A stretch of DNA of 64,000 bases, taken from NCBI RefSeq assembly GCF_021398735.1, contig NZ_CP090349.1:1494501-1558500 (forward strand). The letters run 5' to 3'. Positions within the stretch are counted from its first letter, which is position 1. Each line of letters opens with the position of its first letter. A program made the translations under genes and the position numbers. This DNA is from Methylobacterium oryzae (GTDB taxonomy: Bacteria > Pseudomonadota > Alphaproteobacteria > Rhizobiales > Beijerinckiaceae). The notes beneath the pieces were generated by a model that saw nothing but the letters and a program-made list of their open reading frames with translations, did not search any database and was not told the origin of the DNA. Positions 36,439 through 47,143 of the stretch are shown here, in pieces.

Positions 36439-37479
36439 TCAGCGCAGCCAGCGCCGGATCCGCTCCCGGAGCGTCGGGCGGACGGCCCGCCGCGCGCGCG
36501 ACGCCGCGAAGCGATCGATGCGGATCCGGTCGTTCGGAACCTGCCGCAGGAACCGCTCGGCGATCTCGAAGACGACGATGTCGGGCCGGACATCCTCGAC
36601 GTAGGCCCAGTCGATGTTCGCCGACCAGATCGCGTGCACCTCGGCGAAGGTCTCGGCCAGCATCGCCGTGAGCCGGGCGCCCGGGCTGTAGATGTAGGAA
36701 TCGCCGAACAGCACCACGCGGCGCGGATCCGGCGCCTCCGGGTTCCTCAGAACGACGCGGGATCCGACGAACAGTCCGCGCGGCCGCACGGCCCGGCCGG
36801 ATTCCCGCACGGCTACCAGGGCGTTCGCGTCGATCCGTGCCGCGTGGCGCGGGAAGTCGTAGGCGACGTAGGCCTCGTCGACCGGCGGGACGAGCTTCTC
36901 ACCGAGATCGAAGGTGAAGCGCTCGGTCACGCTGGTTCCGGCGAAGACGTGCGCCGCCACCGGCACGTCCAGGGCCTCGCAGAGCGCGCGGTACGCCGTC
37001 AGGTAGCCCCGGTAGGTCCAGTGGGTGTCCGTCCGCAGGTAGACGGGCTCCTCGACTCGCGCCGCCAGTAGCGGTGCTTGCAGGTCGACCATCGGGGCCC
37101 CGCTGTCCCCGGCGACCAGCCGGGCGAGCCGAACCACGGGCGGATCGTCGAGCCCCGGGAAGGGGCGGCCGAGCAGGTCCGGATAGATCGCGAGCTTGTC
37201 GGGGACGACGGTGTGCACGTGCCGGATCCCGAGGTCGTCGAGGCGCCGCGCGCGCCGCCCGATGAGCCGCGTCCAGCGCTTCAGGATCCGCCGCGAGGTC
37301 GCGGTGTCGCCGTAGAAGGCTTCGACCTCGCGGGCGCGTCCGACCCAGTACAGCCAGCCATCGTGTCCGACGGCCACGCCGTTGCCGCTCGTCTTCAAAG
37401 CTTCCGGCCTCCCGCCGCCCGCGACAATCCCGTCGATGACGCTGGGCTTCCGCCTCGACGGATCCGCGCGGGATTGCAA
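36439..37479 (-). CDS. AlgX/AlgJ-like SGNH-hydrolase-fold protein
   Basis: A 346-residue protein. It carries VGHDGWLYWVGRAREVEAFY near the start, the TDTHWTYRGYLTAYRALCEA segment with the DxHW motif, and VVLFGDSYIY (Ser nucleophile). These are the landmarks of AlgX/AlgJ-type polysaccharide O-acetyltransferase domains. Such proteins acetylate exopolysaccharide in the periplasm, but I see no clear signal peptide, so cell location is uncertain. The first 30 residues may not be translated. No polysaccharide cluster surrounds it. Confidence 0.75.
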   Translation of the reverse strand: MQSRADPSRRKPSVIDGIVAGGGRPEALKTSGNGVAVGHDGWLYWVGRAREVEAFYGDTATSRRILKRWTRLIGRRARRLDDLGIRHVHTVVPDKLAIYPDLLGRPFPGLDDPPVVRLARLVAGDSGAPMVDLQAPLLAARVEEPVYLRTDTHWTYRGYLTAYRALCEALDVPVAAHVFAGTSVTERFTFDLGEKLVPPVDEAYVAYDFPRHAARIDANALVAVRESGRAVRPRGLFVGSRVVLRNPEAPDPRRVVLFGDSYIYSPGARLTAMLAETFAEVHAIWSANIDWAYVEDVRPDIVVFEIAERFLRQVPNDRIRIDRFAASRARRAVRPTLRERIRRWLR

Positions 37480-37639
37480 CCCCTTCGTCCCCGGGAGAGG
37501 CGGGAACGCGCCGGCGGCGTTCCCGGCGCGCCGCCGCTTTCGCCGGCGTATCCGCGCCGCGGTGAAACTTTATGGCCGCGCCGCGGGTACTCCCGTCAGG
37601 CGCATCACACGGCGCGGCGTTGCGAAGAAGGGTCGACCC

Positions 37640-37819
37640 ATGTCCGCGCTTGTCACGTTCGTCGGCTGCGGCCTGGTCCTGTCCGGGTTCGCGGCCGAGA
37701 AGTTCGCCGAGCGTCGCTGGCTCGCGGCGAGCCGGCCCGCACCCCTCGACACCCTCGCGGTCCTGGCGCTGGCGCTGCCGGCCGTCGGGCTCACGCTGAT
37801 GGCGACGCTCGCGGTCTGA
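37640..37819 (+). CDS. Small two-helix membrane protein
   Basis: A 59-residue protein (MSALVTFVGCGLVLSGFAAE) with two hydrophobic helices, the second being LDTLAVLALALPAVGLTLMA. AAGAAGGG precedes the ATG. Function unknown. Confidence 0.55.
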   Translation: MSALVTFVGCGLVLSGFAAEKFAERRWLAASRPAPLDTLAVLALALPAVGLTLMATLAV

Positions 37820-37837
37820 GCCCGCAGGGTCGACCTC

Positions 37838-38128
37838 TCACACGGCCTCGCCGCAGAACAGGACGCCGACCGTCCGCTCCTTCCGCCAGACGAGCTGGAC
37901 CGCGTAGCGCATCTCGGCGCTCGCCAGCACGAGGTCGAACACGTCCTCCAGCAGCACCGCCTGCGAACCCAGGAACTCCAGCATCGCGCCGCGATCGGAG
38001 ATGTTCATGACCTGGCAGGGATAGCGCGCGCCGTCCCGTTGCTGGGCGAAGGCCAGCAGGGCGGTGGGTCTCCGCTCGGTCGCCCGGCGTTCCGCGACGG
38101 CGGCAGGGGTGCTGGCGTTGCGGGACAC
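37838..38128 (-). CDS. PilZ-domain protein
   Basis: A 96-residue protein. ERRATERRPTALLAFAQQRD carries the RxxxR motif and VMNISDRGAMLEF the (D/N)xSxxG motif of PilZ. The domain usually binds cyclic di-GMP. As a stand-alone PilZ it likely acts on a partner controlling motility or polysaccharide output. Confidence 0.88.
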   Translation of the reverse strand: MSRNASTPAAVAERRATERRPTALLAFAQQRDGARYPCQVMNISDRGAMLEFLGSQAVLLEDVFDLVLASAEMRYAVQLVWRKERTVGVLFCGEAV

Positions 38129-38269
38129 GGCCGAAGTTCCTGCCCTGGTCGGCCGGTATGGCGCGATATCAGTAAAAATGCGCCGGATTCGCTAACATGT
38201 TATTGATGATCGACATCCGAGCGTCAGAATAGCAAGTCGCGCCCTGTCTATCGGACCGGTCTCCGGTAA

Positions 38270-38383
38270 TCACCGCCGGTCTCGTCTCGGCGGCCCTTCG
38301 CCGGCCTTGATGAACCGGCCGATCAGGAGGCCGAGCGGGATCGACACCAGGAACCAATTGCGCAGGAATCGCAGGGCGGTCAT
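38270..38383 (-). CDS. Small membrane peptide
   Basis: A 37-residue ORF (MTALRFLRNWFLVSIPLGLL) with one transmembrane helix and a basic tail. GGGAGCGAG lies 3 bases before the ATG, a good ribosome site. It is too short for firm assignment, but the composition is that of a real small membrane protein. Confidence 0.45.
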   Translation of the reverse strand: MTALRFLRNWFLVSIPLGLLIGRFIKAGEGPPRRDRR

Positions 38384-38535
38384 CGGCTCGCTCCCATGGC
38401 GCGGCGGGTGCCGCATCCGCGGGCGCCCGTGGCCGGCGTCGCCGATGCGATGCTGTAACCTATCTGGTCCCGCGGGCGGGTTCTGCCAGTGCGATCCTGG
38501 GCGAGGCCGCGCCGAGAGGATATCCGGAGACGATC

Positions 38536-39579
38536 ATGCGCATCCGCCCCGGCACCGCCCTGATGGCGTGCTTCGCGATCGGCGTTCCGACGGTCGCGGC
38601 CGCCGAGGCGCCCGGACAGCCGCCGCGCGCCGCGCCGGCGACGGATCCGGCGTCCGCACCGCAGCCGTGGCCGCCGAATTTCTCCCGCAGCGTGCAGGGG
38701 ACCGGGGTGATGGGCCTCGATGGCGGCCACGTCTTCCTCTGGAACCGGCCCCAAGGCTTCGATCCGGTCTCGACCCTGCGGGTCGACCGGCACGTGCCGG
38801 AGGGGTCGGGTGAGGCCACCCACACCTACAAGGCGCTCTGGGCGCTCGGATCCACCGGCCCGCACAATGCCGGCTACGAGTGGACGATCACGGGCGAGTT
38901 GCACAACCGCGCCCTCGCGAGCACCGGCGCGCAGAACGTCGCGGTCAACGGCACGATCTTCAAGGAGCCCAACGGGCTGGGGCCGGTCGGGCCCTCCTGG
39001 GCCGGCAATTTCAACTGTGTCGACATGACCGACGAGGCCGATCCGGTCGCCTCCTGCATCGGCGCCGAGATCGACGTCTCGGCGCAGTCGCCGACCACCG
39101 ACCGCAACCGCCAGCGGGTCGGACTGCAGATCTCCACCGGCGGCGTTCCGGGCGCCCATACCGGCTACGGGATCCTGATGGGCAACCTCACCGGCTCCAT
39201 CACCGACCGGGCGATCTCGTTCCAGGGGGAGGGGACCTACGGCATCGGCATCGACGCCGCCGCCGCGCGCTTCACCGGCGTCCCGATGCTGCTCGCGGCC
39301 GGGCAGGCGATCGGGCTCGACGGCAACCGCGAGGGCGGCTTCTCCCGCAGCCTCGGCTTCGACGGGCGCGATCTGGTCTACGGCACGGCGGCCGGGCCGG
39401 TCATGCGCGTGAGCGACAACGGGCAGATCGAGGCCGCTTCCCTCCGCGAGAGCCTGCCGCGGCCGCCCTCGAGCAGCCGCGCGCCCTGCACCCCCGGCGA
39501 CCACGCTTGGGACGAGGCCTACGAGTACCGCTGCGTCGCGCCCGACCGCTGGAAGCGCGCGGTGCTCAGCGACTGGTGA
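38536..39579 (+). CDS. Exported protein of unknown function
   Basis: A 347-residue protein with a signal peptide (MRIRPGTALMACFAIGVPTV, cut after AAA). The mature part is rich in Gly/Thr and short beta-strand-like runs (LWALGSTGPHNAGYEWTITG, IDVSAQSPTTDRNRQRVGLQ, ISFQGEGTYGIGIDAAAARF). This resembles the repetitive beta-structure of surface or phage-appendage proteins, but no family is recognised. It ends with a small Cys-containing module (APCTPGDHAWDEAYEYRCVA). Stand-alone gene. Confidence 0.7.
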   Translation: MRIRPGTALMACFAIGVPTVAAAEAPGQPPRAAPATDPASAPQPWPPNFSRSVQGTGVMGLDGGHVFLWNRPQGFDPVSTLRVDRHVPEGSGEATHTYKALWALGSTGPHNAGYEWTITGELHNRALASTGAQNVAVNGTIFKEPNGLGPVGPSWAGNFNCVDMTDEADPVASCIGAEIDVSAQSPTTDRNRQRVGLQISTGGVPGAHTGYGILMGNLTGSITDRAISFQGEGTYGIGIDAAAARFTGVPMLLAAGQAIGLDGNREGGFSRSLGFDGRDLVYGTAAGPVMRVSDNGQIEAASLRESLPRPPSSSRAPCTPGDHAWDEAYEYRCVAPDRWKRAVLSDW

Positions 39580-39595
39580 GCGCCGCCGCCGGCCG

Positions 39596-39937
39596 TCAGC
39601 GGTCCAGGATGCGCACCACCGCGCGGGTGTCGGGATCGACGACCACGATCTTGTCGCCCGGCGCCACGAAGTAGCCGAAGCGGCGCAGACGCGGGTTCGG
39701 GGCCTCCGTGAAGGGCGCGAGCCGCACGTCGGGCGGCACGATGCTGCCGGGCCGCAGCGGGATCGATCCGACGATCGGGCCCGGACCCACCGGCCGGCGC
39801 ACGATGTAATCGCGCACCACCACGTCGTCGTCGGGGCCGAACTCGTCGGGCGTGACGATTACCGCCTGCGCGAGGGCGGAGCCGGTGAAGAGCGCGGCGA
39901 ATCCGAGGGCTGCGGCGAGGCTGGCGCGGGTCGACAT
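39596..39937 (-). CDS. DUF1236-like exported protein
   Basis: A 113-residue protein with signal peptide (MSTRASLAAALGFAALFTGS, cut after ALA). The tail RFGYFVAPGDKIVVVDPDTR then AVVRIL matches the DUF1236 pattern (a Tyr-x-Val strand, then D-x-x-T-R-x-V). Function unknown. Convergent with the preceding gene, with a 16-base gap. Confidence 0.75.
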   Translation of the reverse strand: MSTRASLAAALGFAALFTGSALAQAVIVTPDEFGPDDDVVVRDYIVRRPVGPGPIVGSIPLRPGSIVPPDVRLAPFTEAPNPRLRRFGYFVAPGDKIVVVDPDTRAVVRILDR

Positions 39938-40019
39938 GGCGGACTCCCGTGGGGCCCCGGCGGAGTGCCCGGGCCGCCGGAAACATCGGGGTCGGCGTTC
40001 GAGTTCCCGGACGGGCCGG

Positions 40020-40883
40020 TCAGCGGCCGATCTGCCCGGCCTCCGCGAGGGGAACCGGCGACCAGCGGGTCAGCTGGACGTACCCGTCGAGGGCCGCCAC
40101 CACGACGTGGCGGCGGTGGCGGTGCACCACCGCTCCGGGCGTGTGCGCGTGGCGCTCCTGCCACCCCTGCGCCTCCGCCACGTAGACCCGGGCATCGCCG
40201 AGCCGCGCGATCGTCTCGACCGTGCCGAAGGCCCGCACCCGGCGCAGGACCGTCTCGACGTCCTGCCGGAAGTCGAGTGTCCGGTCGGCGTCGGTCGCGC
40301 GCGGCCAGTAGGAGCCGTCCCCCTGCGGCTCGGAGCGCCGCCAGCGGTTGGGCAGGTCGCGGCCGAGGGGGCCCGCGGCGAGGCGGCGCGCCGCCATCTG
40401 GCACTTGGCGAGCAGCGTCTCGTGGCTCTCGCGGGGGCTCAGGCCGAAGATCTCCTGCGCCAGGATATCGCCGGTGTCGAACCCGTCGGCGAGCACGTGC
40501 GCGGTGACGCCCCAGGTCTCGTAGCGGTCGAGGACGGCCCGGAACAGCGGGTAGGGGCCGCGGCCCGTCGGGAGCGGGGAGGGGTGGAAGTTGAGGCCGT
40601 AGGCGGCGCGGCCCTTCCAGCCCTTGATGAGCCAGGGATAGCCCGCGACCACGAGTGCCCAGTCGCGGCCGTGCTCGGCCTGGAGCGCCTCGATGTCCCG
40701 CTCGCGGATCCGCGAGAGCTGGATCGGCAGCCGGAGGGACCGGGCGCGGGCCACGACGACCTCGTTGTGGTCGTAGACCCCGTCGCAGGGGCGCGTGAAC
40801 AGTTTCACCGGCGTCCAGCCGGCGTCCAGCAGACCCTCGAAGACCCCGCCGAGGAAGTCGATGCCGGCGAACGCGAACTTCAT
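40020..40883 (-). CDS. Formyltransferase-family protein (Fmt-like)
   Basis: A 287-residue protein. The N-terminal formyl-transfer fold is clear: FAFAGIDFLGGVFEGLLDAG at the start, then YGLNFHPSPLPTGRGPYPLF, where the His of HPSxLP is catalytic, and WGVTAHVLADGFDTGDILAQ with the catalytic Asp. These are shared with methionyl-tRNA formyltransferase and sugar formyltransferases, all using 10-formyl-tetrahydrofolate. FHPSPLPTGRG differs from the HPSLLPxYRG of Fmt, and there is no def gene nearby. It is therefore more likely a specialised formyltransferase than the housekeeping enzyme. Confidence 0.8.
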   Translation of the reverse strand: MKFAFAGIDFLGGVFEGLLDAGWTPVKLFTRPCDGVYDHNEVVVARARSLRLPIQLSRIRERDIEALQAEHGRDWALVVAGYPWLIKGWKGRAAYGLNFHPSPLPTGRGPYPLFRAVLDRYETWGVTAHVLADGFDTGDILAQEIFGLSPRESHETLLAKCQMAARRLAAGPLGRDLPNRWRRSEPQGDGSYWPRATDADRTLDFRQDVETVLRRVRAFGTVETIARLGDARVYVAEAQGWQERHAHTPGAVVHRHRRHVVVAALDGYVQLTRWSPVPLAEAGQIGR

Positions 40884-41082
40884 GCTTGCCGCCTGCGACC
40901 TTGTGCACGTGGAGGGCGCGGGTCCGCCGCCTGCCCGGCCGCGTCCCCGGGCCTACCTTGATTGGGCCGGCGGCGGTGGCAAGGGGGAACGGCGTGGTTC
41001 GGGTGATCTTCGACGGCGGGACCGGAGGGTTCGGCCGCGCCGCGGATGGCGAACGCTCCGCTCCGGACTGGAAGGTCTAGGC

Positions 41083-42681
41083 ATGGCTGGGAAACGCCGC
41101 GCCGCGCCGTCCGGAACCCTGCGCTTCGTCCTCGGCGATCAGCTGACCCGCCGGGTGTCGAGCCTCGTCGACCTCGACGCCGAGCGCGACGTCGTCCTGA
41201 TCGTCGAGGTCCGCGACGAGGCGACGTATGTCCGCCACCACAAGCAGAAGATCGCCTTCCTGTTCGCCGCCATGCGCCACTTCGCGGCCGAGCTGGAGGC
41301 GGAGGGGATCACGGTCGCGTACGTGCGCCTCACCGACGCGGGCAACACCGGCAGCTTCACCGGCGAGCTGGAGCGCGCCGTGGCGCGCCACCGGCCGGAG
41401 CGGGTCGTGGTGACCGAGCCGGGCGAGTGGCGCGTCTGGGAGATGATGCAGGACTGGCGCGAGACCCTGGCGATCCCGGTCGAGATCCGTGCCGACAACC
41501 GCTTCCTGTGCCCGCGGGAGGATTTCGCCCGCTGGGCGGAGGGCCGGCATCACCTGCGGATGGAGACCTTCTACCGGGGCATGCGGCGCCGGACCGGCCT
41601 CCTGATGGACGACGGCGAGCCCGCGGGCGGCCGCTGGAACTACGACCCCGAGAACCGCAAGCGCCTGCCCAGGGGGCATCGTCCGCCGGACCGGATCGGC
41701 TTCCAGCCCGATTCCGTCACGCGCGCGGTCATCGCCCTCGTGGAGGCCGAGTTCGGCGACCATTTCGGTGATCTCACCGGCTTCTCCTGGCCGGTGACCC
41801 GGGCCGACGCCCTCGCGGCGCTCCGGCACTTCCTGGCCGACGCCCTGCCGACCTTCGGCGACTATCAGGACGCGATGAAGACCGGCGCGCCGTTCCTGTA
41901 CCACGCGCTCCTGTCGCCCGCCCTCAACGCCGGGCTGCTCACCGCCGAGGAGGTGTGCTGGGCCGCCGAGCGCGCCTACCGCGACGGCGCGGCGCCGCTC
42001 CACTGCGTCGAGGGCTTCATCCGGCAGATCCTCGGCTGGCGGGAATACGTGCGCGGCCTCTACTGGGCCCGGATGCCCGCCTACCGCGACAGCAACGCCC
42101 TCGGCGCGGGCCGCGACCTGCCGTGGTTCTACTGGTCCGGCGAGACGGCGCTGAACTGCGTCGCGCAGGTCGTCGCCGAGACGCGCGCCCACGCCTACGC
42201 CCACCACATCCAGCGCCTGATGGTGACCGGCAACTTCGCCCTCATCGCCGGCCTCGACCCGGCTCAGGTTGAGGAATGGTACCTGATCGTGTTCGCGGAC
42301 GCCTACGAGTGGGTCGAGCTGCCCAACGTCCACGGCATGGTGCTGTGGGCCGACGGCGGCGTCATGGGCTCCAAGCCCTACGCGGCCTCGGGCGCCTATA
42401 TCGACCGGATGTCCGATTACTGCGCGTCCTGCCCGTACGACGTGAAGGTCAAGGCCGGGCCGGAGGCGTGCCCGTTCAACTATCTCTACTGGAACTTCCT
42501 CATCGAGAACGAGGACCGGCTGGCGGGCAATCAGCGGATGGCCATGCCGTACCGGACACTCCGCGGGCTGGGCGACAGGCGCCGCGCCGAGATCCGCCGC
42601 GACGCGGCCGCGTTCCTCGACGCCCTCGAAGCCCGGCCGAGCGCCGATCAGAGGGGCGACCAGACGGACAGGCTCAGGTAG
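41083..42681 (+). CDS. Fe-S bacterial cryptochrome / (6-4) photolyase (PhrB type)
   Basis: A 532-residue flavoprotein of the deoxyribodipyrimidine photolyase-related family, which repairs (6-4) photoproducts using blue light, FAD and a 4Fe-4S cluster. The first 130 residues are the antenna domain (TLRFVLGDQLTRRVSSLVDL). The FAD domain holds YQDAMKTGAPFLYHALLSPA and WREYVRGLYW. Cysteines C359, C447, C450 and C463 have spacings of 88, 3 and 13, the same as the cluster ligands of Agrobacterium PhrB (C350, C438, C441, C454). Start ATG 41083 is followed at once by the family's N-terminus. The 3' end overlaps the convergent bcsS-like gene by 34 bases. Confidence 0.95.
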   Translation: MAGKRRAAPSGTLRFVLGDQLTRRVSSLVDLDAERDVVLIVEVRDEATYVRHHKQKIAFLFAAMRHFAAELEAEGITVAYVRLTDAGNTGSFTGELERAVARHRPERVVVTEPGEWRVWEMMQDWRETLAIPVEIRADNRFLCPREDFARWAEGRHHLRMETFYRGMRRRTGLLMDDGEPAGGRWNYDPENRKRLPRGHRPPDRIGFQPDSVTRAVIALVEAEFGDHFGDLTGFSWPVTRADALAALRHFLADALPTFGDYQDAMKTGAPFLYHALLSPALNAGLLTAEEVCWAAERAYRDGAAPLHCVEGFIRQILGWREYVRGLYWARMPAYRDSNALGAGRDLPWFYWSGETALNCVAQVVAETRAHAYAHHIQRLMVTGNFALIAGLDPAQVEEWYLIVFADAYEWVELPNVHGMVLWADGGVMGSKPYAASGAYIDRMSDYCASCPYDVKVKAGPEACPFNYLYWNFLIENEDRLAGNQRMAMPYRTLRGLGDRRRAEIRRDAAAFLDALEARPSADQRGDQTDRLR

Positions 42682-43373
42682 GGGCAGGCGCGGCCCCGGC
42701 CGCTCTCGGACTGGAGGCCCGCCGACGCGCGGAAGCTGTACCGGCCGAGGGCGAAGTCGGTCCCGTGCAGGCCGAGGCTCCACTTCGCGTAGCCGGTCCC
42801 GTCCGTGTAGAGGGCGGCCTCGGGCCCCAGATAGGTCTCCCAGAGCCGGTAGCCCCAGGCGAGGCGCGCCCACAGGCTGTCGCGGGACGACCCCGCGACG
42901 GCGCTCGCCTGGAGCAGCGTCGCCTCGCTCGGGCGTGCCCAGACCTCGCCGTGGAGCCGGAGCCCGAAGCGCGTCGGCAGGGCGTCGAAGAGCGGCCCCG
43001 CGATCAGCATCTCCCGCGCGATCTCGGGCCCGGCAAAGGCCGCGACCGCGCCCCAGTCGAAGACCCACTGGTACCCGGCCAGGGCGGCGGCGGCGACCGT
43101 GTAGCGCGTGCGGGGGCCGTCCGGACCGGACTCCGCGCGCCGCCCGCCACCGACGCTCGCCAGCGCGGTGAACCCGTCCTGCGCGAGGGAGGTGAGGCCG
43201 GCCTTCGCCCCGACGGTCAGGAAGGTGTCGCCGCCGGCGTCGAGGCTGCCGAACAGCAGCGTGTCGATCTCGCTGCCGCCGGCGGGGTGCGAGACGGCCG
43301 CCTGTCCCGCGAGCAGAACCGCGAGAACGGGCGCGCGTCCAGCGATCTTCGGGCGAGGGCGCTGGTTCGGCAC
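42648..43373 (-). CDS. BcsS-like outer-membrane beta-barrel protein
   Basis: A 241-residue protein with an N-terminal signal (VLAVLLAGQAAVSH). Amphipathic beta strands follow, typical of a small outer-membrane barrel (DTLLFGSLDAGGDTFLTVGA, YTVAAAALAGYQWVFDWGAV, YSFRASAGLQSESGRGRACP). The layout and strand motifs match the alphaproteobacterial protein annotated as cellulose biosynthesis protein BcsS. No other bcs gene is nearby. Its 3' end overlaps the photolyase gene. Confidence 0.65.
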   Translation of the reverse strand: MPNQRPRPKIAGRAPVLAVLLAGQAAVSHPAGGSEIDTLLFGSLDAGGDTFLTVGAKAGLTSLAQDGFTALASVGGGRRAESGPDGPRTRYTVAAAALAGYQWVFDWGAVAAFAGPEIAREMLIAGPLFDALPTRFGLRLHGEVWARPSEATLLQASAVAGSSRDSLWARLAWGYRLWETYLGPEAALYTDGTGYAKWSLGLHGTDFALGRYSFRASAGLQSESGRGRACPYLSLSVWSPL

Positions 43374-43666
43374 AGTCGAGCCTCCGACGTTTACGGACGA
43401 AGGTAAGAGAAAATTAACCGCGTTTCATCGCGATCCGCTCGCGATCCCCCGGAATTGTCGGATTCGCGCGCCGATCTTCGGGTCGCAGGGACGAGGTTGC
43501 TTCGGAAAGGTGCGTCGGCGCGCGCGCTGTGCTGGCCGGGACTTCGCGGGCCGTCCGCCGCGCGTCCGCCCGCGGGACGCCATCGCGCTGTCGCGAATCT
43601 GCCGTGCTTGGCGTGCCAGATGTTCTCGGCTAGAGCCCCCGCGGGAAAGCGAAGGTTGGCAGATCC

Positions 43667-44269
43667 TTGACCTCCGGTGCACGAACGTCGGACGTCCTCA
43701 CCGTGCTGGCGAGCCAGGAGGGCGAGCGCCTCACCGTGGGCGACATCGTCGCGGTCCTGCGGGACCGTGCCTTCGCGCTGCTCGTGGTCCTGCTCGGGCT
43801 GCCGAACTGCCTGCCCATGCCGCCGCCGATCCCGCTGATCTGCGGCCTGCTCCTGCTCCTCGTGGCGATCCAGATCGCCGCCGGGATGTCGGCGCCGTGG
43901 CTGCCGCGGATGCTCCTCGGCCGCTCGATCGCCCTAACGGATGTCCGGCGCGCCGTCACCCGCGCGGTGCCGATCCTGCGCCGCCTGGAGCGCTGGTCGC
44001 GCCCCCGCGTCAGCGTGTTCGAGACCGCGCTCGGCATGCGCGGCATGGGGATCGTCCTGCTCGCCCTGGCGCTGGCGCTGATCGTGGCCGCGCCCATCGT
44101 CGGGCAGATCCCGCTGGGTCTCGCCGTCTGCCTGGTCGGGCTCGGTCTCGTCGAGCGCGACGGTCTGGTCGTGCTGGGCGGTCTCGTGATCGGGATGTTC
44201 GGCGTCGCCATCAACGCCGGCTTCGCCTACGCGGTGATCGCCGGGATCATCGGCCTGCTGAACCTCTGA
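43667..44269 (+). CDS. ExoD-family membrane protein
   Basis: A 200-residue protein with several transmembrane helices (ALLVVLLGLPNCLPMPPPIP, LICGLLLLLVAIQIAAGMSA, GIVLLALALALIVAAPIVGQ). The N-terminal LTVGDIVAVLRDRAFALLVV and the PNCLPMPPPIP loop are ExoD features. ExoD affects exopolysaccharide production and alkaline tolerance in rhizobia. The start is a TTG at 43667, with GAAGG upstream. Confidence 0.88.
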   Translation: MTSGARTSDVLTVLASQEGERLTVGDIVAVLRDRAFALLVVLLGLPNCLPMPPPIPLICGLLLLLVAIQIAAGMSAPWLPRMLLGRSIALTDVRRAVTRAVPILRRLERWSRPRVSVFETALGMRGMGIVLLALALALIVAAPIVGQIPLGLAVCLVGLGLVERDGLVVLGGLVIGMFGVAINAGFAYAVIAGIIGLLNL

Positions 44270-44278
44270 GGGCGCGCC

Positions 44279-44791
44279 TCAGAGGCGGTAGCGGATCTGA
44301 TCGGTCCAGAAGCGCTCCAGGCGGGTGAGGGCCTGGTTCAGGCGAATGAAGTCCTCCTCCGAGATCCCGCCAATCGGCGTGATCGTCCGGGCATGCTTGT
44401 CGTAGAGCCCCTGGATGATCTCGTGAACCTGGCGGCCCTTGTCGGTCAGGCTGATCCGGACGGAGCGCCGGTCGGTCTTCGAGCGGGCGTGGTGGAGATA
44501 GCCGGCCTCGACAAGCTTCTTCACGTTGTACGAGACGTTGGAGCCCAGGTAGTAGCCCTTGGTCCGCAGCTCGCTCGCGGTCAGCTCCTTGTCGCCGATG
44601 TTGTACAGGAGCAGCGCCTGGACGCTGTTGACGTCCTCGCGGCCGCGGCGCTCGAACTCGTCCTTGATCACGTCGAGCAGCCGGCGATGCAGCCGCTCCA
44701 CGAGGTGCAGCGCCTCGAGGTAGGAGCCCTTGGTGGAGGCGGCTTCCTCGGGGGCCTCGACCTGCGCGACTCGGGCGTTCTGGGTCTTCAT
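44279..44791 (-). CDS. ldtR: MarR-family regulator, LdtR-like
   Basis: A 170-residue protein with the MarR winged helix: VQALLLYNIGDKELTASELR, then YYLGSNVSYNVKKLVEAGYL and RSKTDRRSVRISLTDKGRQV. LdtR controls an L,D-transpeptidase and osmotic or wall stress in Liberibacter and Sinorhizobium, and this sequence has the same YLGSNVSYNVKKL recognition helix. It lies next to a DUF6163-like gene, a pairing I recall for the group. Confidence 0.82.
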   Translation of the reverse strand: MKTQNARVAQVEAPEEAASTKGSYLEALHLVERLHRRLLDVIKDEFERRGREDVNSVQALLLYNIGDKELTASELRTKGYYLGSNVSYNVKKLVEAGYLHHARSKTDRRSVRISLTDKGRQVHEIIQGLYDKHARTITPIGGISEEDFIRLNQALTRLERFWTDQIRYRL

Positions 44792-44951
44792 CTCTGCCTC
44801 GCCATCCGATGATCCGGCACCCGTTGGATGCGGCGCCGTTGATGATGGCTAAGCTAGGGCTCGGGAATGAAAGGCGATTTAAGCGACAGGATGAATTCGC
44901 GATTTACTCTTCGCGGTAAAGACAAACTGAATGAAGACAAGAACGGTTCGT

Positions 44952-45410
44952 TCACCGTGCTTCCTGCGCGGCCAGCCAGGACAGCAGGAAGTACAACGTC
45001 ACAACACAGCCTCCGAATACGAGCAGCGGCACCGATAACGGCAAGAGTTGCGGTGTCAGGACAGCGAGCGTCATCGCCGACGTGACGGCGAGCAACCAGA
45101 TCACGCCGCCCCAGGCGCTCGTCAGCCACAATCCGATCGCCGCCGCGGCGTCGATCACCGCGAAGTAGACGATCGCGGATTGGCGGCCGAACGGCTCGGC
45201 CTCGAAGGGGCGCACGCCCGGCAGGACGTCGAGGATGGTCGCCCAGGCGAAGACGCTCTTCAGCAGCCAGACGAGGGCCGTGAGCCGCATGAACCAGATC
45301 AGCACTGTGTCCCACGTGCCGGACGCGGGGCCCTGGGCCCGCTCGATGCGGTCGCTCGGGATGCCGCCCGGCCGCGGCGTCCTGCGCCGGATCGGAAAGT
45401 AGCTGGGCAC
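44952..45410 (-). CDS. DUF6163-like membrane protein
   Basis: A 152-residue protein from GTG 45410 with four hydrophobic helices (LIWFMRLTALVWLLKSVFAW, SAIVYFAVIDAAAAIGLWLT, VIWLLAVTSAMTLAVLTPQL, LPLSVPLLVFGGCVVTLYFL). Location is the inner membrane. Function is unknown. Transcribed in the same direction as the LdtR-like gene, which follows it after 160 bases. Confidence 0.75.
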   Translation of the reverse strand: MPSYFPIRRRTPRPGGIPSDRIERAQGPASGTWDTVLIWFMRLTALVWLLKSVFAWATILDVLPGVRPFEAEPFGRQSAIVYFAVIDAAAAIGLWLTSAWGGVIWLLAVTSAMTLAVLTPQLLPLSVPLLVFGGCVVTLYFLLSWLAAQEAR

Positions 45411-45612
45411 TATCGAGCGCTCGCGGATGGTGGGGGCCGGTTCATGGCGAAGGGCCGGGATCCTGATCGATCGGGCGGGGGTCGCCGGGTTGAAGCGGTT
45501 CCGCCGTCCGGCGTCAACGGTCGGGTTTCGTTGCGCCGGCCCGGTGTGGTAGTCGATCGCCTCCGGCGCACGGGCGCCGCACGATCCGCGGCGTGGTCCG
45601 CGCGAACGGTAG

Positions 45613-47045
<1,433 letters not shown>

Positions 47046-47143
47046 GGCGCGCCCACGCCCGCGTCTCCTCGCGGATCCCCTTGCGGCATCAGGCGTGCGC
47101 ACCCACCTTCACGTCCGCAGCCTCGCTTGCAGGACGCGACACC

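Noticed and set aside
39980..40012. GGAAC...GTT upstream of the DUF1236-like gene as a third EcfG promoter
   Set aside because: The spacing to GTT is 18 bases, outside the usual 16-17, so it was not counted.
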